From Prevotella sp. UBA5387 (GTDB taxonomy: Bacteria; Bacteroidota; Bacteroidia; Bacteroidales; Bacteroidaceae): a stretch of 18,410 bases of DNA. The stretch lies in assembly GCA_002407775.1 (NCBI GenBank), contig DHOP01000061.1, positions 1-18,410 on the forward strand. The letters are read 5' to 3'. Below the pieces are notes generated by a model. The model was given only the letters and a program-made list of their open reading frames with translations. It did no database searches and was not told the origin of the DNA. The translations under genes were made by a program, and so were the position numbers. The first letter of the stretch is position 1, and each line of letters opens with the position of its first letter. Positions 8,088-16,175 of this stretch are shown one piece after another.

Positions 8088-9890
8088 ATGAAACATCAGT
8101 TGAGAAGTTCCGTATGTACGGAAGGCCGCCGTATGGCAGGCGCCCGAGCACTGTGGGTAGCAGCGGGCATGAAACGAGAACAAATAGGAAAGCCCATCAT
8201 TGCTGTGGTCAACTCGTTTACACAGTTTGTTCCTGGGCATACACACCTTCACGAAATAGGTCAGATAGTAAAGCAAGAGATAGAGAAAATGGGTTGCTAT
8301 GCAGCCGAGTTCAACACGATTGCAATTGATGATGGTATTGCAATGGGACACGACGGAATGCTTTACTCTCTTCCTTCCCGAGATATCATTGCCGACAGTG
8401 TAGAATATATGGTAAATGCCCATAAGGCTGATGCCATGATTTGCATTTCCAATTGTGACAAGGTTACGCCAGGAATGTTGATGGCTTCCATGCGGCTCAA
8501 TATCCCAACCATTTTTTGCTCCGGTGGACCAATGGAAGCTGGGCGCTATCGTGGCGAAAATGCTGATCTTATCACTGCTATGGTGAAAGGTGCTGATGAC
8601 GAAGTGAGCGACGAAGAACTGCAACAGATTGAACTATCCGCATGTCCAGGTTGTGGTAGTTGTTCTGGTATGTTCACCGCCAACTCCATGAACTCTCTCA
8701 CCGAGGCCATAGGACTGTCTTTACCCGGCAACGGAACTATACTCGCCACACATGTAAACCGCATCGAGTTGTTCCGTCAGGCAGCACGACAGATCGTAAA
8801 GAATGCTCTCGCATACTACGAAGATGGTGACGAAAGTGTATTACCTAGAAGTATAGCAACACGCGACGCTTTCCTTAACGCTATGGCACTGGACATTGCT
8901 ATGGGTGGAAGCACCAACACCGTGCTACACCTTTTGGCCGTGGCACAAGAAGGAGAGGTGGACTTCAATATGTCGGACATTGATCGTTTGAGTCGCAAAG
9001 TACCATGTCTTTGCAAGTTGGCGCCTAACACACAAAAGTATTCTGTTCAGGAATGCAACCGTGCCGGTGGCATCCTTGGTATACTTCAAGAACTTTACAA
9101 GGGTGGACTTATCAACGGAAACGTGAAACGAGTTGATGGCATGACACTTGAAAAGGCCATGGATGAATACGATATCACTGGCCAAAACATATCTGCTGAA
9201 GCTGACAGAATATATCATAGTGCACCCGGTAACAAATTTTCAACGACAATGGGCAGTCAAAACTCCCAGTGGAAATCACTTGATACTGATCGCGAAAACG
9301 GCTGCATCAGAGACATGGAGCATGCCTATACCAAGGACGGTGGACTTGCTGTGCTCTTCGGAAACATTGCCCAAGATGGCTGTGTAGTGAAAACAGCAGG
9401 CGTAGACGAGAGCCTATGGCATTTTGCTGGGCCAGCCGTGGTGTTCGATTCTCAGGATGATGCCTGTGATGGTATACTCTCCGGACGCGTCAAAAGCGGT
9501 GATTGCGTAGTGATAACCCATGAAGGCCCTAAGGGCGGACCTGGCATGCAAGAGATGCTCTACCCCACTTCCTATATCAAAAGCAAGCACTTAGGTAAAG
9601 AATGTGCACTCATCACCGATGGACGTTTCTCTGGTGGAACGAGCGGATTAAGCATCGGACATATTTCTCCAGAGGCGGCTTCGGGTGGCAATATCGGGAA
9701 AATCAAGGATGGAGACATCATCGAGATAGACATCCCCCAACGCAGTATCAACGTGAAACTTACTGATGAAGAACTAACAGAACGTCCACAACAACCACTA
9801 AAGCGAAATCGCACAATCAGCAAAGCTTTAAGGGCTTATGCTCAAAGTGTTAGTTCCGCTGACAAGGGAGGTGTACGTATAATAGATTAA
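8088..9890 (+). CDS. ilvD: Dihydroxy-acid dehydratase (IlvD)
   Basis: Catalyses dehydration of 2,3-dihydroxy-3-methyl acids to 2-keto acids, the third common step of valine and isoleucine synthesis. With the ATG at 8088 it is 600 residues (usual about 560-620) and begins like other IlvD proteins (HGR/EGRRMAGARALW, residues 12-23). Cluster and active-site motifs are visible: NSFTQFVPGHTHL (42-54), CDKVTPGM with Cys123, CPGCGSCSGMFTANSMN with Cys186, 189 and 192, and near the C-terminus GRFSGGTSGLSIGHISPEA. Phe44 stands where plant-type [2Fe-2S] enzymes have a Cys, so this is the E. coli type, expected to hold an oxygen-labile [4Fe-4S] cluster. First gene of the ilv operon; ilvB follows after 32 nt. 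A longer reading from TTG at 8061 is rejected because it overlaps the promoter. Confidence 0.97.
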   Translation: MKHQLRSSVCTEGRRMAGARALWVAAGMKREQIGKPIIAVVNSFTQFVPGHTHLHEIGQIVKQEIEKMGCYAAEFNTIAIDDGIAMGHDGMLYSLPSRDIIADSVEYMVNAHKADAMICISNCDKVTPGMLMASMRLNIPTIFCSGGPMEAGRYRGENADLITAMVKGADDEVSDEELQQIELSACPGCGSCSGMFTANSMNSLTEAIGLSLPGNGTILATHVNRIELFRQAARQIVKNALAYYEDGDESVLPRSIATRDAFLNAMALDIAMGGSTNTVLHLLAVAQEGEVDFNMSDIDRLSRKVPCLCKLAPNTQKYSVQECNRAGGILGILQELYKGGLINGNVKRVDGMTLEKAMDEYDITGQNISAEADRIYHSAPGNKFSTTMGSQNSQWKSLDTDRENGCIRDMEHAYTKDGGLAVLFGNIAQDGCVVKTAGVDESLWHFAGPAVVFDSQDDACDGILSGRVKSGDCVVITHEGPKGGPGMQEMLYPTSYIKSKHLGKECALITDGRFSGGTSGLSIGHISPEAASGGNIGKIKDGDIIEIDIPQRSINVKLTDEELTERPQQPLKRNRTISKALRAYAQSVSSADKGGVRIID

Positions 9891-9922
9891 CAGCTGTCCA
9901 ACAATCATAAAACAGAAGTAGT

Positions 9923-11713
9923 ATGGATAACGAAAAGGATAACAAGACACAGCAAACAACCATAGAGCCCATGGACAAGCAGACTCCCTGGGCTGGTGTA
10001 CACATAGGTGAGGAGTGCTCGGGAGCCGAGATACTGATGCGCGCATTGTATCAGGAGGGTACGAAGACAATCTTTGGCTATCCCGGTGGAAATATCATGC
10101 CTGTGTATGATGCACTCTATACTTATACCAGAAAGCCCACGCCATGGTTCGATCATGTCTTGGTGCGTCATGAGCAAGGTGCAGCGCATGCTGCCGAAGG
10201 ATATGCTCGTGTGACTGGAGAAGTAGGTGTGGTCATCGTGACCTCTGGTCCCGGTGTGACAAACACAATGACTGGCGTGGCTGATGCCATGATGGATTCC
10301 ATTCCAATAGTGATCATCGCCGGACAAGTTGGCGTTGGAGCATTGGGTTCCGATGCATTTCAGGAGGTGGACTTGGTCAACATGGCTCAACCAATCGCCA
10401 AGTGGAGCTACCAGATCAGACGACCAGAGGATGTGGCGTGGGCAGTGAGCCATGCATTCTACATTGCTCGCAGTGGCCGTCCTGGACCTGTAGTGCTTGA
10501 TTTTCCAAAGAACGCTCAGATACACAAGGCTAAATGGTTGCCCGGCAAAGCCGATAAGGTGAAGTCGTATATACCCTATCCTAAAATAGACTCAAAAGCC
10601 ATTCAAGAGGCCGCCGAGCTAATTAACAATGCAAAGAAGCCCTTTGCTCTCGTGGGACATGGGGTTGAAATAGGTGATGCTCAGGAAGAATTGAAACAAT
10701 TGTTAGAGAAAGCTGACATTCCCGCTGGACTTACCATGCTTGGACTTTCGGTTCTATCAACAGACTATCCCCTTAATAAGGGAATGTTAGGCATGCATGG
10801 CCGCTATGGAACCAACCTAAAACAGCAAGAGTGTGATGTACTTATCGCCATAGGTATGCGCTTCTCAGATCGTGTGACAGGTTGTCTCGATCGTTACGCC
10901 AAACAAGCAAAGATCATTCATATGGACATAGATCCATCGGAGATAGATAAGATTGTAAAGACAGACGTGGCTGTGATAGGTGACTGCAAGGAAAGCCTCT
11001 CTATGCTCACAAAGCTTCTCAACAAAGCCGAACATAAGGATTGGATAGCCTCTTTTGAACCCCTTTATGAGGTTGAAAAACGTGAAGTCATCGAACCAGC
11101 TATTCATCCAGAAAGTGGTCCACTGCTCATGGGCGAGGTAGTCAATGCCGTAGCAGAGGCCGCACCTAGCGATACGGTGATGGTGAACGATGTAGGATTG
11201 AATCAGATGTTCTCAAGTCGTTATTTCAAGTTTGGCCATAAGCGTAGCGTTGTAAGCAGTGGCGGCCTTGGAACTATGGGGTTCGGTCTTCCCGCTGCCA
11301 TTGGAGCAACGTTCGGAACAGACCGTAAAGTATGCCTCTTCACGGGAGACGGCGGCTTCCAAATGTGCATAGAAGAGCTAGGTACAATCATGGAGCAACA
11401 AGCACCAGTAAAGATTATCCTGCTCAACAACAACTATCTTGGTAACGTGAGACAATGGCAGGATCTGATGTATGACTATCATCATTCATTCACGCATATG
11501 CTCAACCCAAGCTACGACAGCATAGCCAAAGGCTATAGAATAGCCTACGATATTGTGTTGAATCGTAAGGAATTAGCAGAGAAAGTGGCTAGGATGATTG
11601 CTACAGATGGCCCATACATCTTGGAATGTGCCGTGAAGGAAGAGGAAAACGTTGAGCCAATGGTTACTCCAGGTAGTAGCGTTGACGAAATGAAATTGCA
11701 TTTGAATATTTAA
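9923..11713 (+). CDS. ilvB: Acetolactate synthase large (catalytic) subunit
   Basis: Thiamine-diphosphate enzyme that condenses two pyruvates, or pyruvate with 2-ketobutyrate, at the branch into valine/leucine and isoleucine. Length 596 residues is typical. Seen: catalytic Glu84 in RHEQGAAHAAEGYA, the TSGPGVTN and DSIPIVIIAGQV segments of the N-terminal TPP domain, a central FAD/DHS-like domain (about 215-350), and the TPP/Mg motif GDGGF starting at Gly475 and ending in NNNYLGNVRQWQ about 27 residues on. The first 24 residues are polar and not part of the fold; an in-frame ATG at 9971 is an alternative start that would keep all domains. The small subunit gene starts 3 nt after the stop, so coupled translation is likely. 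Could be called ilvI or ilvG by homology; ilvB is used for the type. Confidence 0.96.
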   Translation: MDNEKDNKTQQTTIEPMDKQTPWAGVHIGEECSGAEILMRALYQEGTKTIFGYPGGNIMPVYDALYTYTRKPTPWFDHVLVRHEQGAAHAAEGYARVTGEVGVVIVTSGPGVTNTMTGVADAMMDSIPIVIIAGQVGVGALGSDAFQEVDLVNMAQPIAKWSYQIRRPEDVAWAVSHAFYIARSGRPGPVVLDFPKNAQIHKAKWLPGKADKVKSYIPYPKIDSKAIQEAAELINNAKKPFALVGHGVEIGDAQEELKQLLEKADIPAGLTMLGLSVLSTDYPLNKGMLGMHGRYGTNLKQQECDVLIAIGMRFSDRVTGCLDRYAKQAKIIHMDIDPSEIDKIVKTDVAVIGDCKESLSMLTKLLNKAEHKDWIASFEPLYEVEKREVIEPAIHPESGPLLMGEVVNAVAEAAPSDTVMVNDVGLNQMFSSRYFKFGHKRSVVSSGGLGTMGFGLPAAIGATFGTDRKVCLFTGDGGFQMCIEELGTIMEQQAPVKIILLNNNYLGNVRQWQDLMYDYHHSFTHMLNPSYDSIAKGYRIAYDIVLNRKELAEKVARMIATDGPYILECAVKEEENVEPMVTPGSSVDEMKLHLNI

Positions 11714-11716
11714 GGC

Positions 11717-12250
11717 ATGGAACAGAAATTTTATACGCTATTAGTTTATAGTGAGAATGTAGCCGGTGTTCTAACTCAGGTTACTGCCGTTTTTACGCGG
11801 CTGCAAGTTAATATTGAGAGCCTCAATGTCTCTGCTTCGAGCATTGAAGGCATCCACAAATATACAATTACATGTTGGAGCGATGCCAATCAGATAGAAA
11901 GGATCACCAAGCAACTAGAGAAGAAAATCGATGTGATAAAGGCTAACTACTACATAGACGAAGAATTATTCATCCATGAGGTAGCCCTATACAAGATTTC
12001 TACTCCTGTTCTCTTGGACAATCCAGAAGTTTCACGTACCATTCGCAAGCATGATGCTCGTATGATGGAGGTAAACCCCACATACTCCACCGTGCTTCTG
12101 GCTGGACTTACCGAAGACATTGCCGACTTGTATCATATACTAGATGGCTTCAAATGCCTTTTGCAGTTCACCCGTTCCGGTCAGATAGCAGTGACACGAA
12201 GTTTTGATGAACCTGTGTCTGAATTCTTGAAGGCTCAGGAGAATAGTTGA
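11717..12250 (+). CDS. ilvN: Acetolactate synthase small (regulatory) subunit
   Basis: ACT-domain regulatory subunit that activates the large subunit and gives feedback inhibition by valine. 177 residues, close to the IlvH-type length. The first ACT domain (about 5-76) has FYTLLVYSENVAGVLTQVTAVF and VNIESLNVS; Asn14, Gly17 and Asn32 line up with E. coli IlvH Asn11, Gly14 and Asn29, residues known to be needed for valine sensitivity. The second domain (about 83-165) includes EVALYKIS, VNPTYSTVLLAG and LLQFTRSGQIAVTR. Valine inhibition is therefore predicted. It starts 3 nt after ilvB and is followed after 18 nt by the thioesterase gene, all in one operon. ilvH would be an equally valid symbol. 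Confidence 0.94.
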   Translation: MEQKFYTLLVYSENVAGVLTQVTAVFTRLQVNIESLNVSASSIEGIHKYTITCWSDANQIERITKQLEKKIDVIKANYYIDEELFIHEVALYKISTPVLLDNPEVSRTIRKHDARMMEVNPTYSTVLLAGLTEDIADLYHILDGFKCLLQFTRSGQIAVTRSFDEPVSEFLKAQENS

Positions 12251-12268
12251 TCTAACAAGATAAGGACT

Positions 12269-13048
12269 ATGCCTGAAAATCAGGAAGCTTTGCTGCCCAA
12301 GATTGGCAGCTATAACTTCATGGCCGAACCATTTCACTGTGACTTCAACGACAGACTGTTTATCGGACATCTCGGCAATGCCATGCTCAACGCTGCAGAC
12401 TTTCACAGCAATGAGAGAGGATATGGCATGCATTATCTTAATACCATTCACCGAACATGGGTGCTGTCGCGTCTAGCTATTGAAATGACTGAGACGCCAA
12501 AGGCATATGAAGAGTATTCTATCCAAACATGGGTAGATGCCGTAATGAGATTCTTCACAAGCCGCAACTTCGCAGTGACAAGCAAAGACAGCAATCATGT
12601 TTATGGTTATGGCCGTAGCATCTGGGCGATGATTGATACTGAGTCTCGTCAACCCGTTAATCTATTCGATGTGCGGGGCGGTATTATCAAAAGTTATCTT
12701 GAGACTGAAAAGAGAAACCCCATTGACAAGCTTGGTCGCGTAAAGTTAAACGATAATTCCCCACTCGTCCGCAGCATAGACACCTTCTATAATGATGTAG
12801 ATTTAAATGGCCATGTGAACTCAGTGAAGTATATTGAGCATGTGCTCGACCTTTTTGACATCGACTATTATAGAACCCACGCTTTGCGACGATTCGAGAT
12901 TGCCTATGTTGCAGAAAGTCATGCAGGTGACCGTCTTAACTTTTATGTTGAAGAAATATCACTGAATGAATATGGTATCAAAATAACGAAAGGAACAGAC
13001 GAAGAGACAGAAGTTGTAAGAAGTTTAGCCGAATTCGTTGAAATTTGA
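12269..13048 (+). CDS. Acyl-[acyl-carrier-protein] thioesterase (FatA/FatB-like)
   Basis: Predicted to hydrolyse acyl-ACP and release free fatty acids; 259 residues, the size of bacterial members of the plant FatA/FatB family, which are two hot-dog folds in tandem. First hot-dog about 10-135 (NERGYGMHYLNTIHRTWVLSRLAIEM is followed by the strand YEEYSIQTWV); second about 155-259 with the catalytic-type segment DVDLNGHVNS (Asp178, Asn180, His182, Asn184) and YIEHVLDLFD. The Asn-x-His pair fits the known thioesterase active site. It lies between ilvN (18 nt upstream) and ilvC (110 nt downstream), in the operon for branched-chain amino acids. I recall that other Bacteroidetes have a thioesterase in the same place, but cannot check it. 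A role with branched-chain acyl-ACP is inference only. Confidence 0.87.
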   Translation: MPENQEALLPKIGSYNFMAEPFHCDFNDRLFIGHLGNAMLNAADFHSNERGYGMHYLNTIHRTWVLSRLAIEMTETPKAYEEYSIQTWVDAVMRFFTSRNFAVTSKDSNHVYGYGRSIWAMIDTESRQPVNLFDVRGGIIKSYLETEKRNPIDKLGRVKLNDNSPLVRSIDTFYNDVDLNGHVNSVKYIEHVLDLFDIDYYRTHALRRFEIAYVAESHAGDRLNFYVEEISLNEYGIKITKGTDEETEVVRSLAEFVEI

Positions 13049-13056
13049 TAGATTTC

Positions 13057-13087
13057 TTTGTCGTTTTGTTTAGTTTTGTTACCTTTG
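13057..13087 (+). promoter_or_regulatory. Bacteroidetes-type promoter for ilvC (-33 TTTG, 19 nt, -7 TACCTTTG)
   Basis: TTTG at 13057-13060, a 19-nt spacer and TACCTTTG at 13080-13087 match the Bacteroidetes consensus TTTG-n19-TAnnTTTG in both boxes. The start of transcription should be near 13093, with a 65-nt A-rich leader before the ATG at 13159. It is the best promoter in the window. No terminator separates it from the thioesterase gene, so ilvC may also be reached by readthrough. Confidence 0.75.
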
Positions 13088-13158
13088 CAGCTGAATAAAG
13101 GAACATTAGGGTTCTGGTAAATTAGAAAAAAACACTTTAGTTATTAAATAAAAATATT

Positions 13159-14202
13159 ATGGCAGAGATGAATTTTGGTGGCACTACCGAAACTGTAGTC
13201 ACTAACAAGGAGTTTACTTTAGAGAAAGCAAGAGAAGTTTTGAAGAACGAGACCATAGCAGTGATTGGTTATGGCATTCAGGGACCTGGTCAGGCTTGTA
13301 ACCTTCGGGATAACGGCTTCAATGTAATTGTTGGTCAGCGCGAAGGCAAAACTTACCAAAAAGCTGTAGAAGACGGTTGGGTTCCTGGCAAGACTTTGTT
13401 CCCCATTGAGGAAGCAGTTAAGCGCGGAAGCATCGTATGCATGCTGTTGTCTGACGCTGGTCAGATCGCAGTTTGGCCTACAATCAAGCCTCTACTCACT
13501 GCTGGTAAGACACTCTACTACTCTCACGGCTTTGCTATTAATTGGCAAGATCGCACAGGTGTAGTTCCTCCTAAAGATATAGACGTTATCTTGGTAGCCC
13601 CTAAGGGTTCTGGCACTTCTCTCCGCACAATGTTCCTTGAAGGACGTGGACTCAACTGTTCTTATGCCGTTTATCAGGATGCTACAGGAAAGGCTCAAGA
13701 GAAGACGATTGCCTTTGGTATCGGTATTGGTGCCGGCTATATGTTTAAGACCACATTCAACAAGGAGGCTACTTCAGATTTGACCGGTGAGCGTGGATCG
13801 TTGATGGGCGCCATCGAAGGTCTTCTCGAAGCTCAATATGACACACTGCGTGAGCACGGACATTCACCATCAGAGGCTTTCAACGAGACAGTGGAAGAGT
13901 TGACTCAAAGCCTAGGTCCGTTGTTTGCAGAAAAGGGAATGGACTGGATGTATGCAAACTGCTCTACAACAGCACAACGTGGTGCTCTTGACTGGCGTCC
14001 ACGTTTCAAGGCTGCCATCAAGCCGGTAATGGAATGGCTCTATCTGAGCGTTGAAAACGGCACAGAGGCACAGATTTCTATCGATAAGAACTCTCAGGAA
14101 GACTACCGCGAGAAGCTCAACCAAGAGCTGAAAGAGATGCGTGAAATGGAGATGTGGCGTGCAGCCGAGACTGTAAGACAACTCCGTCCTGAGAACAACT
14201 AA
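13159..14202 (+). CDS. ilvC: Ketol-acid reductoisomerase (IlvC), class I, fungal-like type
   Basis: Converts acetolactate and acetohydroxybutyrate to the dihydroxy acids, by a Mg-dependent alkyl shift and NADPH reduction. 347 residues: class I (short) type, not the long class II enzyme of E. coli. Seen: nucleotide motif GYGIQGPGQA (37-46), specificity loop with GQREG, catalytic His123 in SHGFAI, APKGSG, metal ligands Asp207 and Glu211 (SDLTGERG), Glu243 and Glu247 (NETVEELTQ), and Ser269 in CSTTAQRGALDW. Wording such as NLRDNGFNVIVG, EDGWVPGKTLF, HGHSPSEAFNETVEE and the C-terminal QLRPEN is much closer to the mitochondrial enzyme of yeast (Ilv5), as I remember it, than to typical bacterial class I proteins. 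It has its own promoter and is closed by a strong terminator. Confidence 0.96.
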   Translation: MAEMNFGGTTETVVTNKEFTLEKAREVLKNETIAVIGYGIQGPGQACNLRDNGFNVIVGQREGKTYQKAVEDGWVPGKTLFPIEEAVKRGSIVCMLLSDAGQIAVWPTIKPLLTAGKTLYYSHGFAINWQDRTGVVPPKDIDVILVAPKGSGTSLRTMFLEGRGLNCSYAVYQDATGKAQEKTIAFGIGIGAGYMFKTTFNKEATSDLTGERGSLMGAIEGLLEAQYDTLREHGHSPSEAFNETVEELTQSLGPLFAEKGMDWMYANCSTTAQRGALDWRPRFKAAIKPVMEWLYLSVENGTEAQISIDKNSQEDYREKLNQELKEMREMEMWRAAETVRQLRPENN

Positions 14203-14227
14203 GATTTAAGATCTTACAATAAATATT

Positions 14228-14259
14228 AAAGCCTTGAACTCTTATGAGTTTAAGGCTTT
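14228..14259. terminator. Bidirectional intrinsic terminator between ilvC and recQ
   Basis: A 14-bp stem (14228-14241 with 14246-14259; one G-T pair) around the loop TTAT, with AAA on the left arm and TTTT on the right, fits a Rho-independent terminator for ilvC on the plus strand. On the minus strand it lies directly after the recQ stop (14261) and can end that transcript too. It is the only clear terminator in the window. A 10-bp palindrome TAAGATCTTA (14207-14216) lies just ahead. Confidence 0.88.
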
Positions 14260-14260
14260 T

Positions 14261-16168
14261 TCATTGGATCGAAATGAAAGAGCCATCAACATGGATCTTT
14301 TCCTCATTGACCAAAAATTCAAGGGCATCGTCCAATATTTTGTGTGGAAGATTCAGGACATGCAACTCCGTAATGGCATGCTGTTTATGGTTAATAAGAA
14401 GAGACAAGATTCTATCGCAAGCGTTAGAAACAGATTGCTTGGAGGCCTGTTGACCATTGTGCGAGATACACACGTCACATATTCCACAGTCTTTCGAATT
14501 TTCATCTCCGAAGTATCGGAGCAATTGTCGGCTGCGACATACAGTATCGTTAGTGGCATATCCAATTATTGATTCAATGCGAAGACTGAATTGTTCCTTA
14601 CGTTCCTCATAAACGTTTCGGGGTATCACTACATCCTCTGCATCCACACGATCACGCATATAGGTAATAAATGGTGTCTTTCGCTGAGGGATAAAATGTA
14701 TGATTTGCTTATGACTTAATGTCTTTAGAACTTGGTAAGACTGTTCACGGGTGAGTCCTGACTCCAGCGCAATGAGTGCCTCATCAACGAATCCATAATC
14801 ACTAAAAAGTCCACCATAGTTTCTAAGCACGGCAGTAATTACCGATTCCTCTGTTGGGGTCAGTTCATAGAGTCGATAAAGTTCATTCCTCCCAACGAGA
14901 AAAAGAATCCTCGCACCAGCATCAGGATCCACCTCATAGACTAAGTAACCCGCGTTTTGAAGAAGCTTCAACGCAGCGTTGACCATGATAGGAAAGTACT
15001 TATAATTGAGACAAAACTTGTCTATCTCAAAAGAGAACGTATGTCCGGCTCCTGTTCCCAAAGCGATTTGATGGTAGTAGGCCAGATGCTCATAGACATC
15101 TTTCACATAGTTTTTCTCAGGAAAGTTGTCCGCTATTCGCTTGTGTAACTTGCGCTGATCACTTCCATTCCATAGCAACACGGCATAGGACTTCTGTCCG
15201 TCACGCCCCGCACGCCCTGCTTCCTGGAAGTAAGCCTCCATGGAATCTGGGGTATCAATATGAATGACTAAACGCACGTCGGGCTTGTCGATGCCCATAC
15301 CAAAAGCATTGGTAGCTACAATAATGCGCTTTTGATTTGTTTGCCATGCCTTTTGTCGCTCGTCTTTTACTGATGGCTCAAGACCGGCATGAAAAAAAGT
15401 GGAGGATAAGCCATGACTCTCAAGATCATTGGAGATTTCCTTACAACGACGCCTACTGCGCACATAAACAATGGCACTGCCAGGAACACTGCTAAGAATA
15501 TGGCGAAGTTCTGTACTCTTGTCAGTTGATTCTCTTACTACATACGCCAAATTCTTACGCTCAAAGCTCATTCGGAAGACATTCTTAGTCTTGAATGCTA
15601 ATTGAACCTGAATGTCATCGATAACCGGAGGAGTAGCTGTAGCAGTGAGTGCAAGTACAGGAGCATCGGGCACCAATTTGCGAATGTCTGCTATCTTGAG
15701 GTAAGCGGGGCGAAAATCATAACCCCATTGGCTGATACAATGAGCTTCATCGACTGTAATGAAACTCACTTTGATGTGTTTAAGTTTGGCTTGAAAGAGT
15801 CCCGAAGAAAGCCGTTCGGGTGAAACATAAAGCAACTTGACAGGTCCTAGTGCGCAATTATCCAAGTTTTTGATAATTTCAGCGCGCGACATTCCAGAAT
15901 ATACTGCAGTTGCAATGATACCTCGCTCACGTAAATGATGCACTTGATCTTTCATCAACGCAATAAGCGGCGTAATGACTATACAAACGCCATCTTGCAC
16001 CAAGGCAGGCACTTGAAATGTAATTGACTTACCCCCACCGGTAGGCATTAGCCCAAGTGTGTCTCTACCAACACCAATGCTTTCTATGATTTCACGCTGA
16101 ATACCGCGGAAATCATCGTATCCCCAGTATTCCTGGAGTATTTGCTGATACCGGTCTGGCATAGCCAT
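14261..16168 (-). CDS. recQ: RecQ-family ATP-dependent DNA helicase
   Basis: 3'-5' DNA helicase of recombinational repair; 635 residues. Seen: motif 0 with Gln24 (FRGIQ), Walker A PTGGGKS (42-48), DEAH (140-143) followed by CISQWGYDFRPAY, LTATATP (174-180), SRRRCKEI, ATNAFGMGIDKPDVR (285-299), and QEAGRAGRDG (315-324). A zinc site Cys544, Cys561, Cys564, Cys567 (spacing 17-3-3) matches RecQ of E. coli (380, 397, 400, 403), but it lies about 165 residues later, near the C-terminus. Between helicase and zinc is a region that includes a winged-helix-like stretch (FSFEIDKFCLNYKYF and following); no HRDC domain is recognised. The start ATG is 7 nt after the recJ stop, with a second in-frame ATG two codons on. 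Expression is therefore probably shared with recJ. Confidence 0.94.
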   Translation of the reverse strand: MAMPDRYQQILQEYWGYDDFRGIQREIIESIGVGRDTLGLMPTGGGKSITFQVPALVQDGVCIVITPLIALMKDQVHHLRERGIIATAVYSGMSRAEIIKNLDNCALGPVKLLYVSPERLSSGLFQAKLKHIKVSFITVDEAHCISQWGYDFRPAYLKIADIRKLVPDAPVLALTATATPPVIDDIQVQLAFKTKNVFRMSFERKNLAYVVRESTDKSTELRHILSSVPGSAIVYVRSRRRCKEISNDLESHGLSSTFFHAGLEPSVKDERQKAWQTNQKRIIVATNAFGMGIDKPDVRLVIHIDTPDSMEAYFQEAGRAGRDGQKSYAVLLWNGSDQRKLHKRIADNFPEKNYVKDVYEHLAYYHQIALGTGAGHTFSFEIDKFCLNYKYFPIMVNAALKLLQNAGYLVYEVDPDAGARILFLVGRNELYRLYELTPTEESVITAVLRNYGGLFSDYGFVDEALIALESGLTREQSYQVLKTLSHKQIIHFIPQRKTPFITYMRDRVDAEDVVIPRNVYEERKEQFSLRIESIIGYATNDTVCRSRQLLRYFGDENSKDCGICDVCISHNGQQASKQSVSNACDRILSLLINHKQHAITELHVLNLPHKILDDALEFLVNEEKIHVDGSFISIQ

Positions 16169-16175
16169 GGCAAAC

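Noticed and set aside
8055..8624. 189-residue frame on the minus strand
   Set aside because: It is a shadow of ilvD, with no domain or composition of a real protein.
9905..10525. 206-residue frame on the minus strand, rich in His and Cys
   Set aside because: It is antisense to ilvB, whose protein is certain; it has no recognisable motif.
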